From DASZIT01 sp035948855 (GTDB lineage: Bacteria > Actinomycetota > Acidimicrobiia > Acidimicrobiales > RAAP-2): a DNA stretch of 64,000 nt. The position numbers were made by a program, and so were the translations under genes. Positions within the stretch are counted from its first letter, which is position 1. Each line of letters starts with the position of its first letter. Under the pieces are notes generated by a model, which searched no databases, was not told the origin of the DNA, and was given only the letters and a program-made list of their open reading frames with translations. Positions 1 through 8,478 of this stretch are shown in pieces. Location of the stretch: positions 15,943-79,942 of the forward strand of contig DASZIT010000035.1 in the NCBI GenBank assembly GCA_035948855.1. The letters run 5' to 3'.

Positions 1-731
1 GCGAGGGGCTCGACCAACTCCGGTCCATCGTTGCGGACATTGCCGACCCGGAGGCCCACCGGATAGTGGAGCAAGGTTTGCAACGGCGATGCCCGCACCA
101 TCGCCTCGAGCTCATCACGATCGTGATTGGTCGGATCCAGCCAGGGATCGAGCGCGCCGGCTTCGAGGATCACCGGCATCCGGTCGTGGATGCCATCCAT
201 GTCCGGCCCGGCGGCGGTGGTGATGATGGCACAGGTGAGCACTGTCAGACGATCGCCGCCGTCATCGCCGTCGCCGCCTTCGACCGAAGGCCGCCACCGC
301 TCCCACAGCCCGGCCATGGTCAGGGGTTGCCCGTCGGCCCGGCGGAAGAAGTAGGGCTGACGTTGTTTCCCGACTCCGGGTCCCCATTCGTAGAATCCGT
401 CGGCCAGCACCGCCACTCGCCGGGAGAGGAACGCCGACCGGAACGCCCCCCGGCTGGCCAGGGTCTCGCCCCTGGCATTGAACATCCGGCTTCCGACCTT
501 GGCATCCTTGGCCCGGGGCGGGATCAGTCCCCACCGGAACGGCTCGATGACCCGGCCCGTTTGGGCGTCGGGCTCCGGACCCGAACCGGCGGCCACGATC
601 CCCAGCACCTGCTCGGTGGGAGGCACGTTGTAAATGGGATGGCCGTCGGTGTCGATACCCAGCGCGAGCTGGGCGTCGAAGATCCGGGACAGCCGGTCCG
701 GATCCGTATACAGGGCGATGCGTCCGCACAT
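1..731 (-). CDS. SOS-response-associated peptidase, HMCES/YedK family (3' end beyond window)
   Basis: Family members form a stable thiazolidine crosslink with abasic sites in single-stranded DNA and so shield them from breakage. The reading frame is open to base 1, so only the C-terminal end is missing; 243 codons are visible. After Met removal Cys2 (MCGR) is the crosslinking residue. Other signature positions are Asn35 in YNVPPT, the MFNARGET segment at 83-90, Glu115 in ADGFYEW and His181 in GIHDRMPV. The visible C-terminal part ends with the family's typical VGNVRNDGPEL. All catalytic positions are intact. It is divergent from the next gene and seems to be a housekeeping gene unrelated to the catabolic genes that follow. 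Confidence 0.93.
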   Translation of the reverse strand, partial: MCGRIALYTDPDRLSRIFDAQLALGIDTDGHPIYNVPPTEQVLGIVAAGSGPEPDAQTGRVIEPFRWGLIPPRAKDAKVGSRMFNARGETLASRGAFRSAFLSRRVAVLADGFYEWGPGVGKQRQPYFFRRADGQPLTMAGLWERWRPSVEGGDGDDGGDRLTVLTCAIITTAAGPDMDGIHDRMPVILEAGALDPWLDPTNHDRDELEAMVRASPLQTLLHYPVGLRVGNVRNDGPELVEPL

Positions 732-841
732 GGTGACCGGGAGACTACCGGTCGGCGATCGGGACACCCCGATGATTCCGCCGCGAGGTTGTCGTCCAAT
801 TGTGGCACCAGTAGCCAAATGTCGGAGGGGAGCGGTTGACC

Positions 842-1528
842 ATGCCCACCTATGTACTCATTCACGGTGCCGGTTCCGACTCGTGGTACTGGCACCTGGT
901 GGTTCCCGAGTTGCAGCGGTACGGGCACGAGGTGGTGGCGATGGACCTCCCCTGTGACGATGACTCCGCCGGGCTCGCCGAGTACACCGACACGGTGGTC
1001 GAGGCCGTCGGCGACCGTACGGATCTGGTGGTGGTGGCTCAATCCTTGGCCGGTTTCACTGCGCCTTTGGTGTGCGAACGGCGGAAGGTGGACCGGCTGA
1101 TCCTGGTGGCGGCGATGATCCCGGTTTCGGGCGAGTCTCCTGGGGATTGGTGGGGCAACACCGGACACGCCGATGCCGTCCGTGAGCAGGGCGAGTGGAA
1201 CGGCGACCCCACCGACGAGGGCTTCGACGCCCGGAAAGTCTTCTTCCACGATGTTCCGGCGGAGGTGGCGGACCAAGCCTTCGCCCGGGGTGAGAAGGTG
1301 CAGTCAGGCACGCCCTTCGAGAAGCCGTGGCCGCTCGAAGGGTGGCCGGATGTGCCCACCCGGTTCCTTCTCTGCCGCGACGACCGCTTTTTCCCCGCCG
1401 GGTTCATGCGCCGAGTGGTCCACCAACGGCTGGGCATCGTCCCCGACGAGATCGATGGTGGCCACCTGCCGGCGTTCAGCCGTCCAAAGGAACTGGCCGC
1501 CCGGTTGGATGCGTATCCGACCGGCTGA
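842..1528 (+). CDS. alpha/beta hydrolase
   Basis: This is a 228-residue serine hydrolase-fold protein, probably cytoplasmic. LIHGAG near residue 7 is the oxyanion-loop motif; the nucleophile elbow is AQSLAG with Ser68, so the first Gly of G-x-S-x-G is Ala. An acid at Asp180/181 (CRDD) and His208 (GGHLPAF) complete the triad. The ATG at 842 has a GGAGGGGA site at 824-831 with good spacing, and was preferred to an in-frame TTG six bases upstream. The family includes esterases, lactonases and methyl-esterases; the substrate cannot be told. It converges on the binding-protein gene with only three bases between stop codons. Confidence 0.85.
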   Translation: MPTYVLIHGAGSDSWYWHLVVPELQRYGHEVVAMDLPCDDDSAGLAEYTDTVVEAVGDRTDLVVVAQSLAGFTAPLVCERRKVDRLILVAAMIPVSGESPGDWWGNTGHADAVREQGEWNGDPTDEGFDARKVFFHDVPAEVADQAFARGEKVQSGTPFEKPWPLEGWPDVPTRFLLCRDDRFFPAGFMRRVVHQRLGIVPDEIDGGHLPAFSRPKELAARLDAYPTG

Positions 1529-1531
1529 GCC

Positions 1532-2860
1532 TCAGGAAGGCTTGGTTCCCGGCGGGTAGAAGTAGGGCTGGTCGCACCGGTAGCCATTGGTCGAACTGGA
1601 GAAGGGGGGGTCGTCCACCCGGGTGATCTTCGCGTTGATGACCTGAGCGATGATGTAGCAGTTGCCCGGGAGTTTGCCGGCCGGATTGGCGGTGGCGATC
1701 AGATTGTCGGCCGAGTAGGACTTGACCGAGCGGAGGGCTTGCAGCACCGAGCCCCGGGTCGGGTTCTGGCCGGCGGCCCGAAGGGCCTGTACGAACAGCT
1801 CGCCGGAGATCCAGCCGTAGAGGGTGTACAGATCCGGCTTGAAGCCCGGCGACGCGGTCTGCACCCACTTGAGGAAGAGATTGGCCGCCGGGAGGGAGGC
1901 GGCGTCCTCTCCCAGGTAGAGGGAGGTGTTCTGCTCCAGGTAGGCGCCGTCGATGATCGGCGCCCCGCCCGAATCCGCCACCAGGGCCACGCTGTAGGTG
2001 GAGGCCCCGAGGACGACGACCGGATGGTAGTTCTGCTGGTTCAGGGCCTTGAGCACCGCGGCGGCGTAGTTCTCCGGCATCTGCTCGATGAAGAGGATCT
2101 TCACGCCCTTCTGCCTCATATTGATGACGTAGGGGGTGAAATCAGTGGTGGTGATCTCAAAGGTCGGGTCGTAGACGACGTTGTAGCCCTGGTTGGCCAT
2201 GGCTAGCTTCTCGCCGGTCCAGGTGGCCGTCGCCGACGGCTGGTCGGCGATCAATGCGCCGACGTGAGTGATGTCGCTGGGGAACTTGTTCTTGAAGTAC
2301 GCCAGGGGGCCCAGCTGCCAGCCTTTGGCGTTCGGCGAGGGGCTGAAGGAGTTCGGGAGGTTGTTGGCGACGGTACTGAGCGACACCGCGATGTTGGGCA
2401 CCGACGGATTGGCCGCCAGCACGGTGGCGCCGAACTGGTCATTGAGGGAGAAGCTGCCGACCATGGCGAAGTCCTTGGCGATGTCGGCCTGGGTGAGCGC
2501 CTTGTTGTTGGCCCCGTTGTTGTACCCGTCGTCGGCGCTGTCGACGATGATCTTTCTCCCGTTCACCCCTCCGGTGGAGTTGACATAGTCGGCGTAGGCC
2601 TTGAGCCCGGTCGGTGCTCCGGTGAACAATCCGATGGTCTGGGTGGAGATGTTGCCGACCCGGACGGTGGTGGCGGTGAGACCGGTCGTATCCTGGAGCG
2701 CCGCCGGCGGGATGGTCGACTTGGTCGAGGACCCCGACGCCGCCGGGGTGGCGGTGGACGAGCAGGCGACCAGGATGGTGGCCAGCACGCCCCCCGCCAG
2801 AGTGACGGCGATCCGCCGCCTCCGACCCGGCGACCCACCTACCGTTGACGTGGACGTCAT
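1532..2860 (-). CDS. branched-chain-type ABC transporter substrate-binding lipoprotein
   Basis: A 442-residue extracytoplasmic solute receptor of the periplasmic-binding-protein type I (Leu/Ile/Val) class. A basic n-region (GRRRR), a hydrophobic segment and the lipobox ILVAC give a lipid-anchored Cys33, followed by a Ser/Thr/Ala-rich linker. The mature domain starts near TTGLTATTVRVGNIS and has the family pattern of two lobes (VNGRKIIVDSADDGYN; FIEQMPENYAAAVLKAL). The start has a GAGGGGGGA ribosome site. It lies 79 bp downstream of a thioesterase gene on the same strand and may be the last gene of that operon. No permease genes adjoin it, so it may use the Liv permease at 54-58 kb or one outside the window. 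Confidence 0.9.
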   Translation of the reverse strand: MTSTSTVGGSPGRRRRIAVTLAGGVLATILVACSSTATPAASGSSTKSTIPPAALQDTTGLTATTVRVGNISTQTIGLFTGAPTGLKAYADYVNSTGGVNGRKIIVDSADDGYNNGANNKALTQADIAKDFAMVGSFSLNDQFGATVLAANPSVPNIAVSLSTVANNLPNSFSPSPNAKGWQLGPLAYFKNKFPSDITHVGALIADQPSATATWTGEKLAMANQGYNVVYDPTFEITTTDFTPYVINMRQKGVKILFIEQMPENYAAAVLKALNQQNYHPVVVLGASTYSVALVADSGGAPIIDGAYLEQNTSLYLGEDAASLPAANLFLKWVQTASPGFKPDLYTLYGWISGELFVQALRAAGQNPTRGSVLQALRSVKSYSADNLIATANPAGKLPGNCYIIAQVINAKITRVDDPPFSSSTNGYRCDQPYFYPPGTKPS

Positions 2861-2939
2861 AACAATCCCCCCTCTGTGGCGTGACCGGGAGCACGATGAC
2901 GTGTTGCCGGAGGTAACCGCACGATGACTCTACGAAAAA

Positions 2940-3626
2940 TCAACCGCCTCCGCCACGGCGATGCATGGAGGCCAGCCGTGAACGGTCCATGGTGATGAAC
3001 TCCCCCACCGCCTCGACCGTCACCACTCCCGCCTGGATCAGCTGGCCCCGGCTGTGGATCCTGCGGCCCTCGATCGAGGTGACCCACCCTTCGAAGCGGG
3101 CCGGGCGGTCGATCACGGTGGGATGCAGGTACCGGATGGAAAGGGTCACCGTCGGTCCCGCCGCGCCGGTGACGATGTTGGCGGCGGTGAGGACCAGATC
3201 GAAGGCGCCGGCCAACACCGCTCCGTGCACGCATCCCGGCGCACCCTCGTAGGGGGCGGTGAAGACGGCGTGGCCGATGGCCTTGGGCGGCTCGAACTCG
3301 ATGGTCAGCGGCAGGGCCACCGGGTTGCAGGTGCCGATCACCACATCGAAGGGCATGACGTCGGCCATATCGAACCTCTGCCCCGATTCGACGTCGTGAT
3401 CGGCGTAACGATCGGCAACCACGCCGTCCCACTCCGGGGTGTGGCGTTCGAGCCGGTCAGCCACCGACGACAGCTCGCGGGTGGCCTCGGTCAACAACTC
3501 CGCGGTGGCCAACGACGTCACCGTGGTCGCCATCAACCGGCGGACCGCCTCGGCCAGGGCCTGGCGCTCGGCGCCGCCCGACGGGCGGGCCGGGACCGGC
3601 ACCGGGCCGTCACCCGAGGCCGTCAT
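2940..3626 (-). CDS. PaaI-family hotdog thioesterase
   Basis: A 228-residue protein whose C-terminal two thirds form a PaaI-like hotdog domain. The signature is APGCVHGAVLAGAFD near residues 128-142, followed by strands LSIRYLHPTVIDRPARFEG and GRRIHSRGQL. The N-terminal 70 residues are mostly helical and not part of the hotdog fold. Members hydrolyse acyl-CoA or aryl-CoA thioesters and often rescue CoA from dead-end intermediates. Its ATG overlaps the stop codon of the upstream LLM oxidoreductase gene (ATGA), so it is translationally coupled to the crotonase-LLM unit. The acyl substrate is unknown. Confidence 0.82.
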   Translation of the reverse strand: MTASGDGPVPVPARPSGGAERQALAEAVRRLMATTVTSLATAELLTEATRELSSVADRLERHTPEWDGVVADRYADHDVESGQRFDMADVMPFDVVIGTCNPVALPLTIEFEPPKAIGHAVFTAPYEGAPGCVHGAVLAGAFDLVLTAANIVTGAAGPTVTLSIRYLHPTVIDRPARFEGWVTSIEGRRIHSRGQLIQAGVVTVEAVGEFITMDRSRLASMHRRGGGG

Positions 3627-4471
3627 CCTCTCAGCCGTGGGAGGTAGTGGGAGTGGGCATCGAGGACCTCGAGCATCTCGTCCGCCGAACCCGAGGGGAC
3701 CCGGAGCACCACCTCATAGACGCCCAGTTCTTCATAGTGGGCGAGTTTCTGATCGCTCGGCACCGTCCCGAACGGAACCACCCGGATGGACGCCGGGTCC
3801 CGGCCGCGTGCCTCGAACGCTTTCCGGAGCTCCGGGAGGGCGGCAGCCAACCCCGCGCCCCCAATCGGCATCCAGCCGTCGGCGTACTCGGCAATGGCTC
3901 CGAACACACCGGGGTAGGGCCCTCCGCCGATCAGGGTCGGCACCCGCGGCTGCTGCACCGGTTTGGGCCAACTCCAGCAGGGGTCGAGGTCGACGTAGGT
4001 GCCGTGGAACTCGGGCTGCTCCTCGGACCACAGCGCCTGCATGCACAGGACGTGCTCCCGGGCGATGGCTCGCCGCTCGGAGAACTCCACTCCGTGATCG
4101 GCGGCTTCGGCGCGGTTCCACCCGAACCCGAGTCCGAACACCACCCGGCCTCGGCTCAAGTGGTCGAGGGTGGCCAGCAGCTTTCCCAGCACGATGGGAT
4201 CGTGCTGGGCGGCCAGGACCACCCCGGTGCCCAACGAGATCCGAGAGGTCACCGCCGCGGCCATGGACAGGGCCACGAACGGATCGAGACTCCGTCGGTA
4301 GTCCTCGAGGTGGACCCCCTCCACCAGGGCCGGCGGGGTGTCCGCCCGCACCGGAAGGTGGGTGTGCTCGGGAAAATACAACGAGTCGAACCCCCGGTCC
4401 TCGACGGCGCGGGCCAGATCCGCCGGAGCCATGTCCCGGTCGGTGAGGAAGGCAGTGATCCCGAGGCGCAC
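3623..4471 (-). CDS. LLM-class (F420- or flavin-dependent) oxidoreductase
   Basis: A 282-residue TIM-barrel enzyme of the luciferase-like monooxygenase superfamily. Family segments visible are the N-terminal strand MRLGITAFL, FPEHTHLP near residue 33, SRISLGTGVVLAAQHDPIVLGK, and LSRGRVVFGLGFGWNRAEA. In actinobacteria these usually use F420H2, which is inference here because no F420 genes are in the window. GTG start; seven bases separate it from the crotonase stop upstream, and it overlaps the thioesterase gene by 4 bp downstream, so the three form an operon. A second LLM paralog lies at 48998-49942. Confidence 0.87.
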   Translation of the reverse strand: MRLGITAFLTDRDMAPADLARAVEDRGFDSLYFPEHTHLPVRADTPPALVEGVHLEDYRRSLDPFVALSMAAAVTSRISLGTGVVLAAQHDPIVLGKLLATLDHLSRGRVVFGLGFGWNRAEAADHGVEFSERRAIAREHVLCMQALWSEEQPEFHGTYVDLDPCWSWPKPVQQPRVPTLIGGGPYPGVFGAIAEYADGWMPIGGAGLAAALPELRKAFEARGRDPASIRVVPFGTVPSDQKLAHYEELGVYEVVLRVPSGSADEMLEVLDAHSHYLPRLRG

Positions 4472-4477
4472 GGTGAC

Positions 4478-5242
4478 TCAGTCCTGCAGCCCGGAGGTCA
4501 ATCCGGCTCCGGGATTGTTGGCGGGGTCGGCGAACAGCGCGGCGAAAGCCGAGTCCTCCCGGTGGCGGGCGGCGTCGATGGCGGGACGAAGGCCATCCAT
4601 CATCAGCCGCTTGATCTCCGTGACACCGTGGGGTGGAAAGGCGGCGATCCGCCGGGCCAGCGCCAGGGTTTCTTCGAGCACGGTGCCGGCCCGGACCATC
4701 CGCAACGCGATCCCGGACTCGACCGCCTGTTGGGCGGAGATCCATTCCGAGGCCAACAGGACCGACGCCGCCCGTTGCCACCCCATCCGGGCCGGCAGCA
4801 GCAGGCTGCTGGCCGCCTCGGGCGGCACCCCCATCTCCGCGAACGGGCAGCGCAATCGAGTGGTCTCGTCCACCAGCACCAGGTCAACGTGGCCCAGGAT
4901 GGTGAATCCGAGCCCCACTCCCACCCCGTGCACCGCGGCCAGTAACGGCTTCTCGAACGACTGCAAGGAGTCGAGGAGGCGGGAAAAGCCCTTCCCGGCG
5001 TCGGGCCCCGCCGCGCCGGTGGCAATGGCCGCCATCTCGTGGAGATCCTGGCCGGAGGTGAACCCCTGGCCCCGCCCAGTGAGGACCACCGCGTGGATCG
5101 AGTCGTCCGACGCCGCACCGTCCAGCGCCGCGGAGACCGCCTCATACATCAAGAGGTCGAAGGCGTTGCGGACCTCGGGCCGGTTGAAGGCGATCACCCG
5201 GACACCGTCACTATCTTCCACGTCGATGCGCGGATCGGTCAC
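4478..5242 (-). CDS. enoyl-CoA hydratase/isomerase (crotonase) family protein
   Basis: A 254-residue crotonase. Oxyanion-hole segments are TGRGQGFTSGQDL near residues 55-67 and VHGVGVGLGFTILGHVDLV near 100-118; an acidic residue follows in FAEMGVPPEAA. Length is normal for the family. Such enzymes hydrate, isomerise or hydrolyse acyl-CoA intermediates. It begins with GTG and is first in the leftward run with the LLM oxidoreductase and thioesterase genes. Its upstream region is shared with the divergent gene at 5362 and holds an inverted repeat. The exact reaction cannot be assigned from sequence alone. Confidence 0.87.
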   Translation of the reverse strand: MTDPRIDVEDSDGVRVIAFNRPEVRNAFDLLMYEAVSAALDGAASDDSIHAVVLTGRGQGFTSGQDLHEMAAIATGAAGPDAGKGFSRLLDSLQSFEKPLLAAVHGVGVGLGFTILGHVDLVLVDETTRLRCPFAEMGVPPEAASSLLLPARMGWQRAASVLLASEWISAQQAVESGIALRMVRAGTVLEETLALARRIAAFPPHGVTEIKRLMMDGLRPAIDAARHREDSAFAALFADPANNPGAGLTSGLQD

Positions 5243-5334
5243 CGGCCGGAGCTCATGACGACTCCGTCGGCCGGCGCCGGGCGAAGATCGGTTCGGCGAC
5301 CCACGTTGAGCCTCAGATCGCCAGTCGATTTGGA

Positions 5335-5364
5335 CATGTGTCTGGAATGTAATGTGGACACGTG
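5335..5364. promoter_or_regulatory. inverted repeat and -10-like box in a divergent promoter region
   Basis: CATGTGTC (5335-5342) and GACACGTG (5357-5364) match as an inverted repeat at 7 of 8 positions with a 14-bp spacer. Inside it TGTAAT (5348-5353) sits 8 bases before the GTG start at 5362, a spacing that fits a leaderless transcript. The repeat could be the operator of the TetR encoded two genes into the rightward operon. Both roles are inference from layout. Confidence 0.45.
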
Positions 5365-6105
5365 ACTTCCCGCAACGTGGATCAACCCGTTGGGTCGGAG
5401 GGGGACGCCGTCCCGGCCGGTGACGGCCTCGCCGACTATTCCGGCAACTTCATTGCTGATTTCCAGTACGAAGACCTGTCGAGAGAGGCACTGGTCCGGC
5501 TGGTGCGCGAGTACGCGCAGGCGGTCCACATTCTCGACCGCTCCATGTGTGCGGCGATCGGCATCTCCCACGGGGTGCAGGAGATGGAGCGGCTGGCCAT
5601 CGAGGAATGGCGGGGAGCGAGCCCGGTGTACGGCGACCGCCTCCGCAAGATCATGGGCATCGAGGGCAACGATGTGGAGGCCATCTTCAAGGTGCTGCAG
5701 CTCGATCCGGGCTTCCCTCATCACTACCTCGACGTCCGCTACGAAGTGGTGGACGAGAGGCACGGTTTCTTCGAACTCGCCTACTGCGGCGCCCTGATGG
5801 ACGTCGAGCCGTTCGGCGACAAGATGGTGACCAGCATGTGCCATCACATCGAGGACGGGACCTTCGATGTCACCGCTCAGGCCATCAACCCGAAGGCCCA
5901 CATCCGCCACGTGCATCGGCCGCCGAGAGTGCCCACCGGTCGCTCCCCCCATTGCCGTTGGGAGCTGATCATCGACGACGACAACGAGACCCTGGACGAG
6001 GCCGATATCACCAAGATCACCCGGATGACCACCGCGGCCAGCTTCGAATTCCCCCCCATGCGCGACGGGACGCCACATGTCCCGAGCCCATCGGGCCCGG
6101 TATGA
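5362..6105 (+). CDS. conserved-looking protein of unknown function, Cys/His-rich core
   Basis: I cannot assign this 247-residue protein with confidence. It has no signal peptide or membrane segment. The first 95 residues are largely helical (LSREALVRLVREYAQAVHIL). The C-terminal part carries a cluster of possible metal- or nucleophile-type residues: YCGALMDVEPFG, VTSMCHHIEDGTFDV, HIRHVHRPPRVP and SPHCRWEL. The pattern resembles, weakly, the ATC-hydrolase-like or DUF6125-like families, but that is recollection of style and not a match I can prove. The GTG start has no Shine-Dalgarno; a TGTAAT box 8 bases upstream suggests leaderless expression. The stop overlaps the TetR start, so it heads a four-gene rightward operon. 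Confidence 0.72.
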   Translation: MTSRNVDQPVGSEGDAVPAGDGLADYSGNFIADFQYEDLSREALVRLVREYAQAVHILDRSMCAAIGISHGVQEMERLAIEEWRGASPVYGDRLRKIMGIEGNDVEAIFKVLQLDPGFPHHYLDVRYEVVDERHGFFELAYCGALMDVEPFGDKMVTSMCHHIEDGTFDVTAQAINPKAHIRHVHRPPRVPTGRSPHCRWELIIDDDNETLDEADITKITRMTTAASFEFPPMRDGTPHVPSPSGPV

Positions 6106-6689
6106 CCGATGCGCCGGTGCTCGAGGCCACCCGGAGGCGCCTGACCGAACGCCAGGCCGAAGTCGTCCAACAACTGGTCGACGCCACCGCCGCCGAGGTC
6201 GACGAGGACGGCTACGCCGGCCTGACCGTCCGGAACGTCGCCCGCCGAGCCGGCGTGGCCCCAGCCACCGCCTACAACTACTTCAGCTCCAAGGACCATC
6301 TGTTGGCCGAACTCCTCTGGCGGCGCATGGCGGCGCTGCCCCCGGTGGACGGCACCTCCGGCGGGTCGATGGTCGATCGATTGGCCGAGACCGTGCAGAT
6401 GATGGTGCTGCTGACCACCGGGAGCCCCGACCTGGTCGGCGCCTGTACCACCGCGTTGCTCAGCGCCACGCCCGACGTGAAGCACCTGCGGGACCGGATC
6501 GGCGCGGTGATCCATCAGCGGATCGTGGCCGCATTGGGACCTGGCTTCGAACCGACCATCGTGCGGGTCCTCGAGACCACCTATTCGGGGGCGTTGCTGA
6601 TGGCGGGCATGGGCCACATGAGCTACGCCGAAGTTCCCGACTTTGTGGCGGAGGCGGCCCGATTGATGACCGGCGAAGCGAAGGGGTGA
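6102..6689 (+). CDS. TetR/AcrR-family transcriptional regulator
   Basis: A 195-residue repressor-type protein. The N-terminal helix-turn-helix is seen in LTVRNVARRAGVAPATAYNYFSSKDHLLAELL, residues about 38-69 (the recognition helix is VAPATAYNYF). The C-terminal half is the variable ligand-binding domain. The ATG overlaps the stop of the upstream gene (ATGA), which fixes the start. Its position within the operon of the unknown protein, SDR and NTF2-like protein suggests it regulates that operon, perhaps through the inverted repeat at 5335-5364. Confidence 0.9.
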   Translation: MTDAPVLEATRRRLTERQAEVVQQLVDATAAEVDEDGYAGLTVRNVARRAGVAPATAYNYFSSKDHLLAELLWRRMAALPPVDGTSGGSMVDRLAETVQMMVLLTTGSPDLVGACTTALLSATPDVKHLRDRIGAVIHQRIVAALGPGFEPTIVRVLETTYSGALLMAGMGHMSYAEVPDFVAEAARLMTGEAKG

Positions 6690-6693
6690 ACTG

Positions 6694-7479
6694 ATGTCCC
6701 GGTTCGCTCCCCACCCCGAGCTCCGCCCGGCGGTGGTGACCGGTGCGTCGTCGGGCATCGGGCGGGCGACGGCCATCGCCATCGCCGACCTCGGCCATCC
6801 GGTGGTGCTGGGCGCCCGACGGGTGTCGGAGTGCGAGGACACCGCCGCGGAGATCCGCGCCAACGGCGGCGATGCCTTTGCCATCCACCTCGATCTGGCC
6901 GACGGGGATTCCATCAAGCGGTTCGCCGCCGCGGCGACCGACACCCTCGGGAACGTGGAGATTCTGATTTCCAGCGCCGCGGAGAACCGGCCGGGCAGCG
7001 TCCTCGACACCGATGCCGACTCGTTCGAGCGGGTGCTCGGGGTCAATGTGGCCGGCACCCACCGATTGATCCTGGCCATGTTGCCGGAGATGACCGAACG
7101 GGCCCGGGGTGACGTCGTCTTCGTGACCTCCGACGTCGCCGTGTCGCCCCGGCCGTCGATGGCCGCCTACGTGACCTCCAAATGGGGCCTCGAAGGCTAC
7201 GCCCGCTCGCTCCAGATGGAGCTCGAGGGGACCGGCGTCCGGGCCACCATCGTGCGCCCGGGACCCACCCTGACCGGGATGGGAATGGACTGGGACCCCG
7301 ACGTCACCGCCGAGGTGATCGACCAGTGGGTTTCATGGGGATTCGGCCGGCACTCCAACCTCATGCGGCCCCAGGGCGTGGCCCAGGCCATCGTGGCCGC
7401 GGTTACGCTGCCCCGCGGCACCCACGCCACCACCATCGAGCTGCAACCGGAAGCACCGATTCGCGAGATCGAGCCATGA
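6694..7479 (+). CDS. SDR-family NAD(P)-dependent oxidoreductase
   Basis: A 261-residue classical short-chain dehydrogenase. The cofactor loop is TGASSGIG at 16-23. The catalytic set Ser146, Tyr159 and Lys163 (SDVAVSPRPSMAAYVTSK) is complete, and NVAG at 118-121 matches the family NxAG element. Arg42/43 after the second strand (LGARR) suggests NADP(H) preference, by inference. It starts four bases after the TetR stop and belongs to the 5362-8085 operon. A 14-codon ORF at 7476-7520 overlaps its stop and ends in GAGGAG, which probably serves only as the ribosome site of the next gene. Confidence 0.9.
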   Translation: MSRFAPHPELRPAVVTGASSGIGRATAIAIADLGHPVVLGARRVSECEDTAAEIRANGGDAFAIHLDLADGDSIKRFAAAATDTLGNVEILISSAAENRPGSVLDTDADSFERVLGVNVAGTHRLILAMLPEMTERARGDVVFVTSDVAVSPRPSMAAYVTSKWGLEGYARSLQMELEGTGVRATIVRPGPTLTGMGMDWDPDVTAEVIDQWVSWGFGRHSNLMRPQGVAQAIVAAVTLPRGTHATTIELQPEAPIREIEP

Positions 7480-7524
7480 CCATGGCCAGGATCGCATCAC
7501 TCATCGACGAGGAGAACTGAACCT

Positions 7525-8085
7525 ATGCCTTCATATCCACGGGCCGAGATCGAAGAGATGATGCAGCGGTGGATGGAAACCAACCGCCGTTGCGAAGAGG
7601 CGCTCGATTGGCTTCCGTTGGCCGACCTCTATACCGAAGATGCCACCTACGGATGGAATGTCGGGCCCAAGGATGAGTTCATGGCCGTCGGCCGGGATCA
7701 GATCCGTGAGTACGCGGTGGGCCTGGAGATGGAAGGGCTCGGTGGATGGACCTATCCCTATCAGCGGGTCCTCATCGATGACGTCCAGGGAGAGGTGCTG
7801 GGTTTGTGGAGGCAGATCGCCGACGCCACCCGGCCGGACGGGAGCCACTTCGAGATCGCCGGTCTGGGAGGCAGCTGGTTCCAGTACGCCGGCAATTTCC
7901 AATGGGGCTGGCAACGGGACTTCTTCGACGTCGGGAACGCCACCGCCACCTTCATGGAGATGATCGCCGCCGGCACGCTCACCCCGGGGATGCAGAAGCG
8001 GCTCGAGCAGGCGGCCTCCGGTGAGCGCGCCCCCGGTCACTACCGGTTGGGCGAGGCGCCGGTCGGCCTGTGGGACGGCATCTGA
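7525..8085 (+). CDS. NTF2-like / SnoaL-type protein
   Basis: A 186-residue protein with an alpha+beta cone pattern: N-terminal helix with a Trp- and Arg-rich stretch (MMQRWMETNRRCEEALDW), LADLYTEDATYGWN, then curved strands. It is longer than usual for the family (about 130-150) because of a C-terminal tail. Members act as small-molecule isomerases, dehydratases or cyclases, or as accessory proteins for ring hydroxylases. GAGGAG just upstream supports the ATG. Its last 46 bases overlap, tail to tail, the DksA-like gene on the other strand. Confidence 0.75.
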   Translation: MPSYPRAEIEEMMQRWMETNRRCEEALDWLPLADLYTEDATYGWNVGPKDEFMAVGRDQIREYAVGLEMEGLGGWTYPYQRVLIDDVQGEVLGLWRQIADATRPDGSHFEIAGLGGSWFQYAGNFQWGWQRDFFDVGNATATFMEMIAAGTLTPGMQKRLEQAASGERAPGHYRLGEAPVGLWDGI

Positions 8086-8471
8086 GCCGCACAGGCCACA
8101 CACCGGGTGGCGCCCGGGAGCGCGACGAGTCGCTCCCGCCCGATGGCCGCGCCGCAATTCTCGCACCGTCCGTAGGTCTCGCCGGCCACCCGCTCGAGGG
8201 CCGCCTGCAGCTCCTCGATCTCTTCATGGGCGCGGGCCAAGAGCGCACTCACCCGCGCTCGCTCGTAGCCGACCGTCGAACCCTCCGGGTCGTGCTCGTC
8301 GTCGGGCACCGAGGCGGTCGACTCGGCAATGGCCTCGAGCTCGCTTTCGAGATCGGCCCGCAAGGCCACCACTCGGGACAGCCTGGCCCGAAGCGCCTCC
8401 ACTGGGAGGGGGTCAGGGATCGAGTCGGCGCCGGCCACCCGATGGACCCTATCGGCGCCATCGGCGGCCAA
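8040..8471 (-). CDS. DksA/TraR-type C4 zinc-finger protein
   Basis: A 143-residue protein with a helical coiled-coil-like centre (residues 22-95) and a C-terminal zinc finger, Cys103-x2-Cys106 and Cys124-x2-Cys127, in the DksA/TraR layout GRCENCG ... CVACA. DksA-like proteins enter the RNA polymerase secondary channel; actinobacterial relatives are less well understood. The centre contains the acidic DDEHDPEG, where DksA has its coiled-coil tip acids. The TTG start is uncertain: a GTG at 8438 is a reasonable alternative. The gene follows an SDR gene by seven bases on the same strand. Confidence 0.82.
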   Translation of the reverse strand: MAADGADRVHRVAGADSIPDPLPVEALRARLSRVVALRADLESELEAIAESTASVPDDEHDPEGSTVGYERARVSALLARAHEEIEELQAALERVAGETYGRCENCGAAIGRERLVALPGATRCVACAAQMPSHRPTGASPNR

Positions 8472-8478
8472 CGTCCGG

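Noticed and set aside
7476..7520. 14-codon ORF (MTMARIASLIDEEN) after the SDR gene
   Set aside because: Too short to support as a gene; its last codons contain the ribosome site of the next gene.
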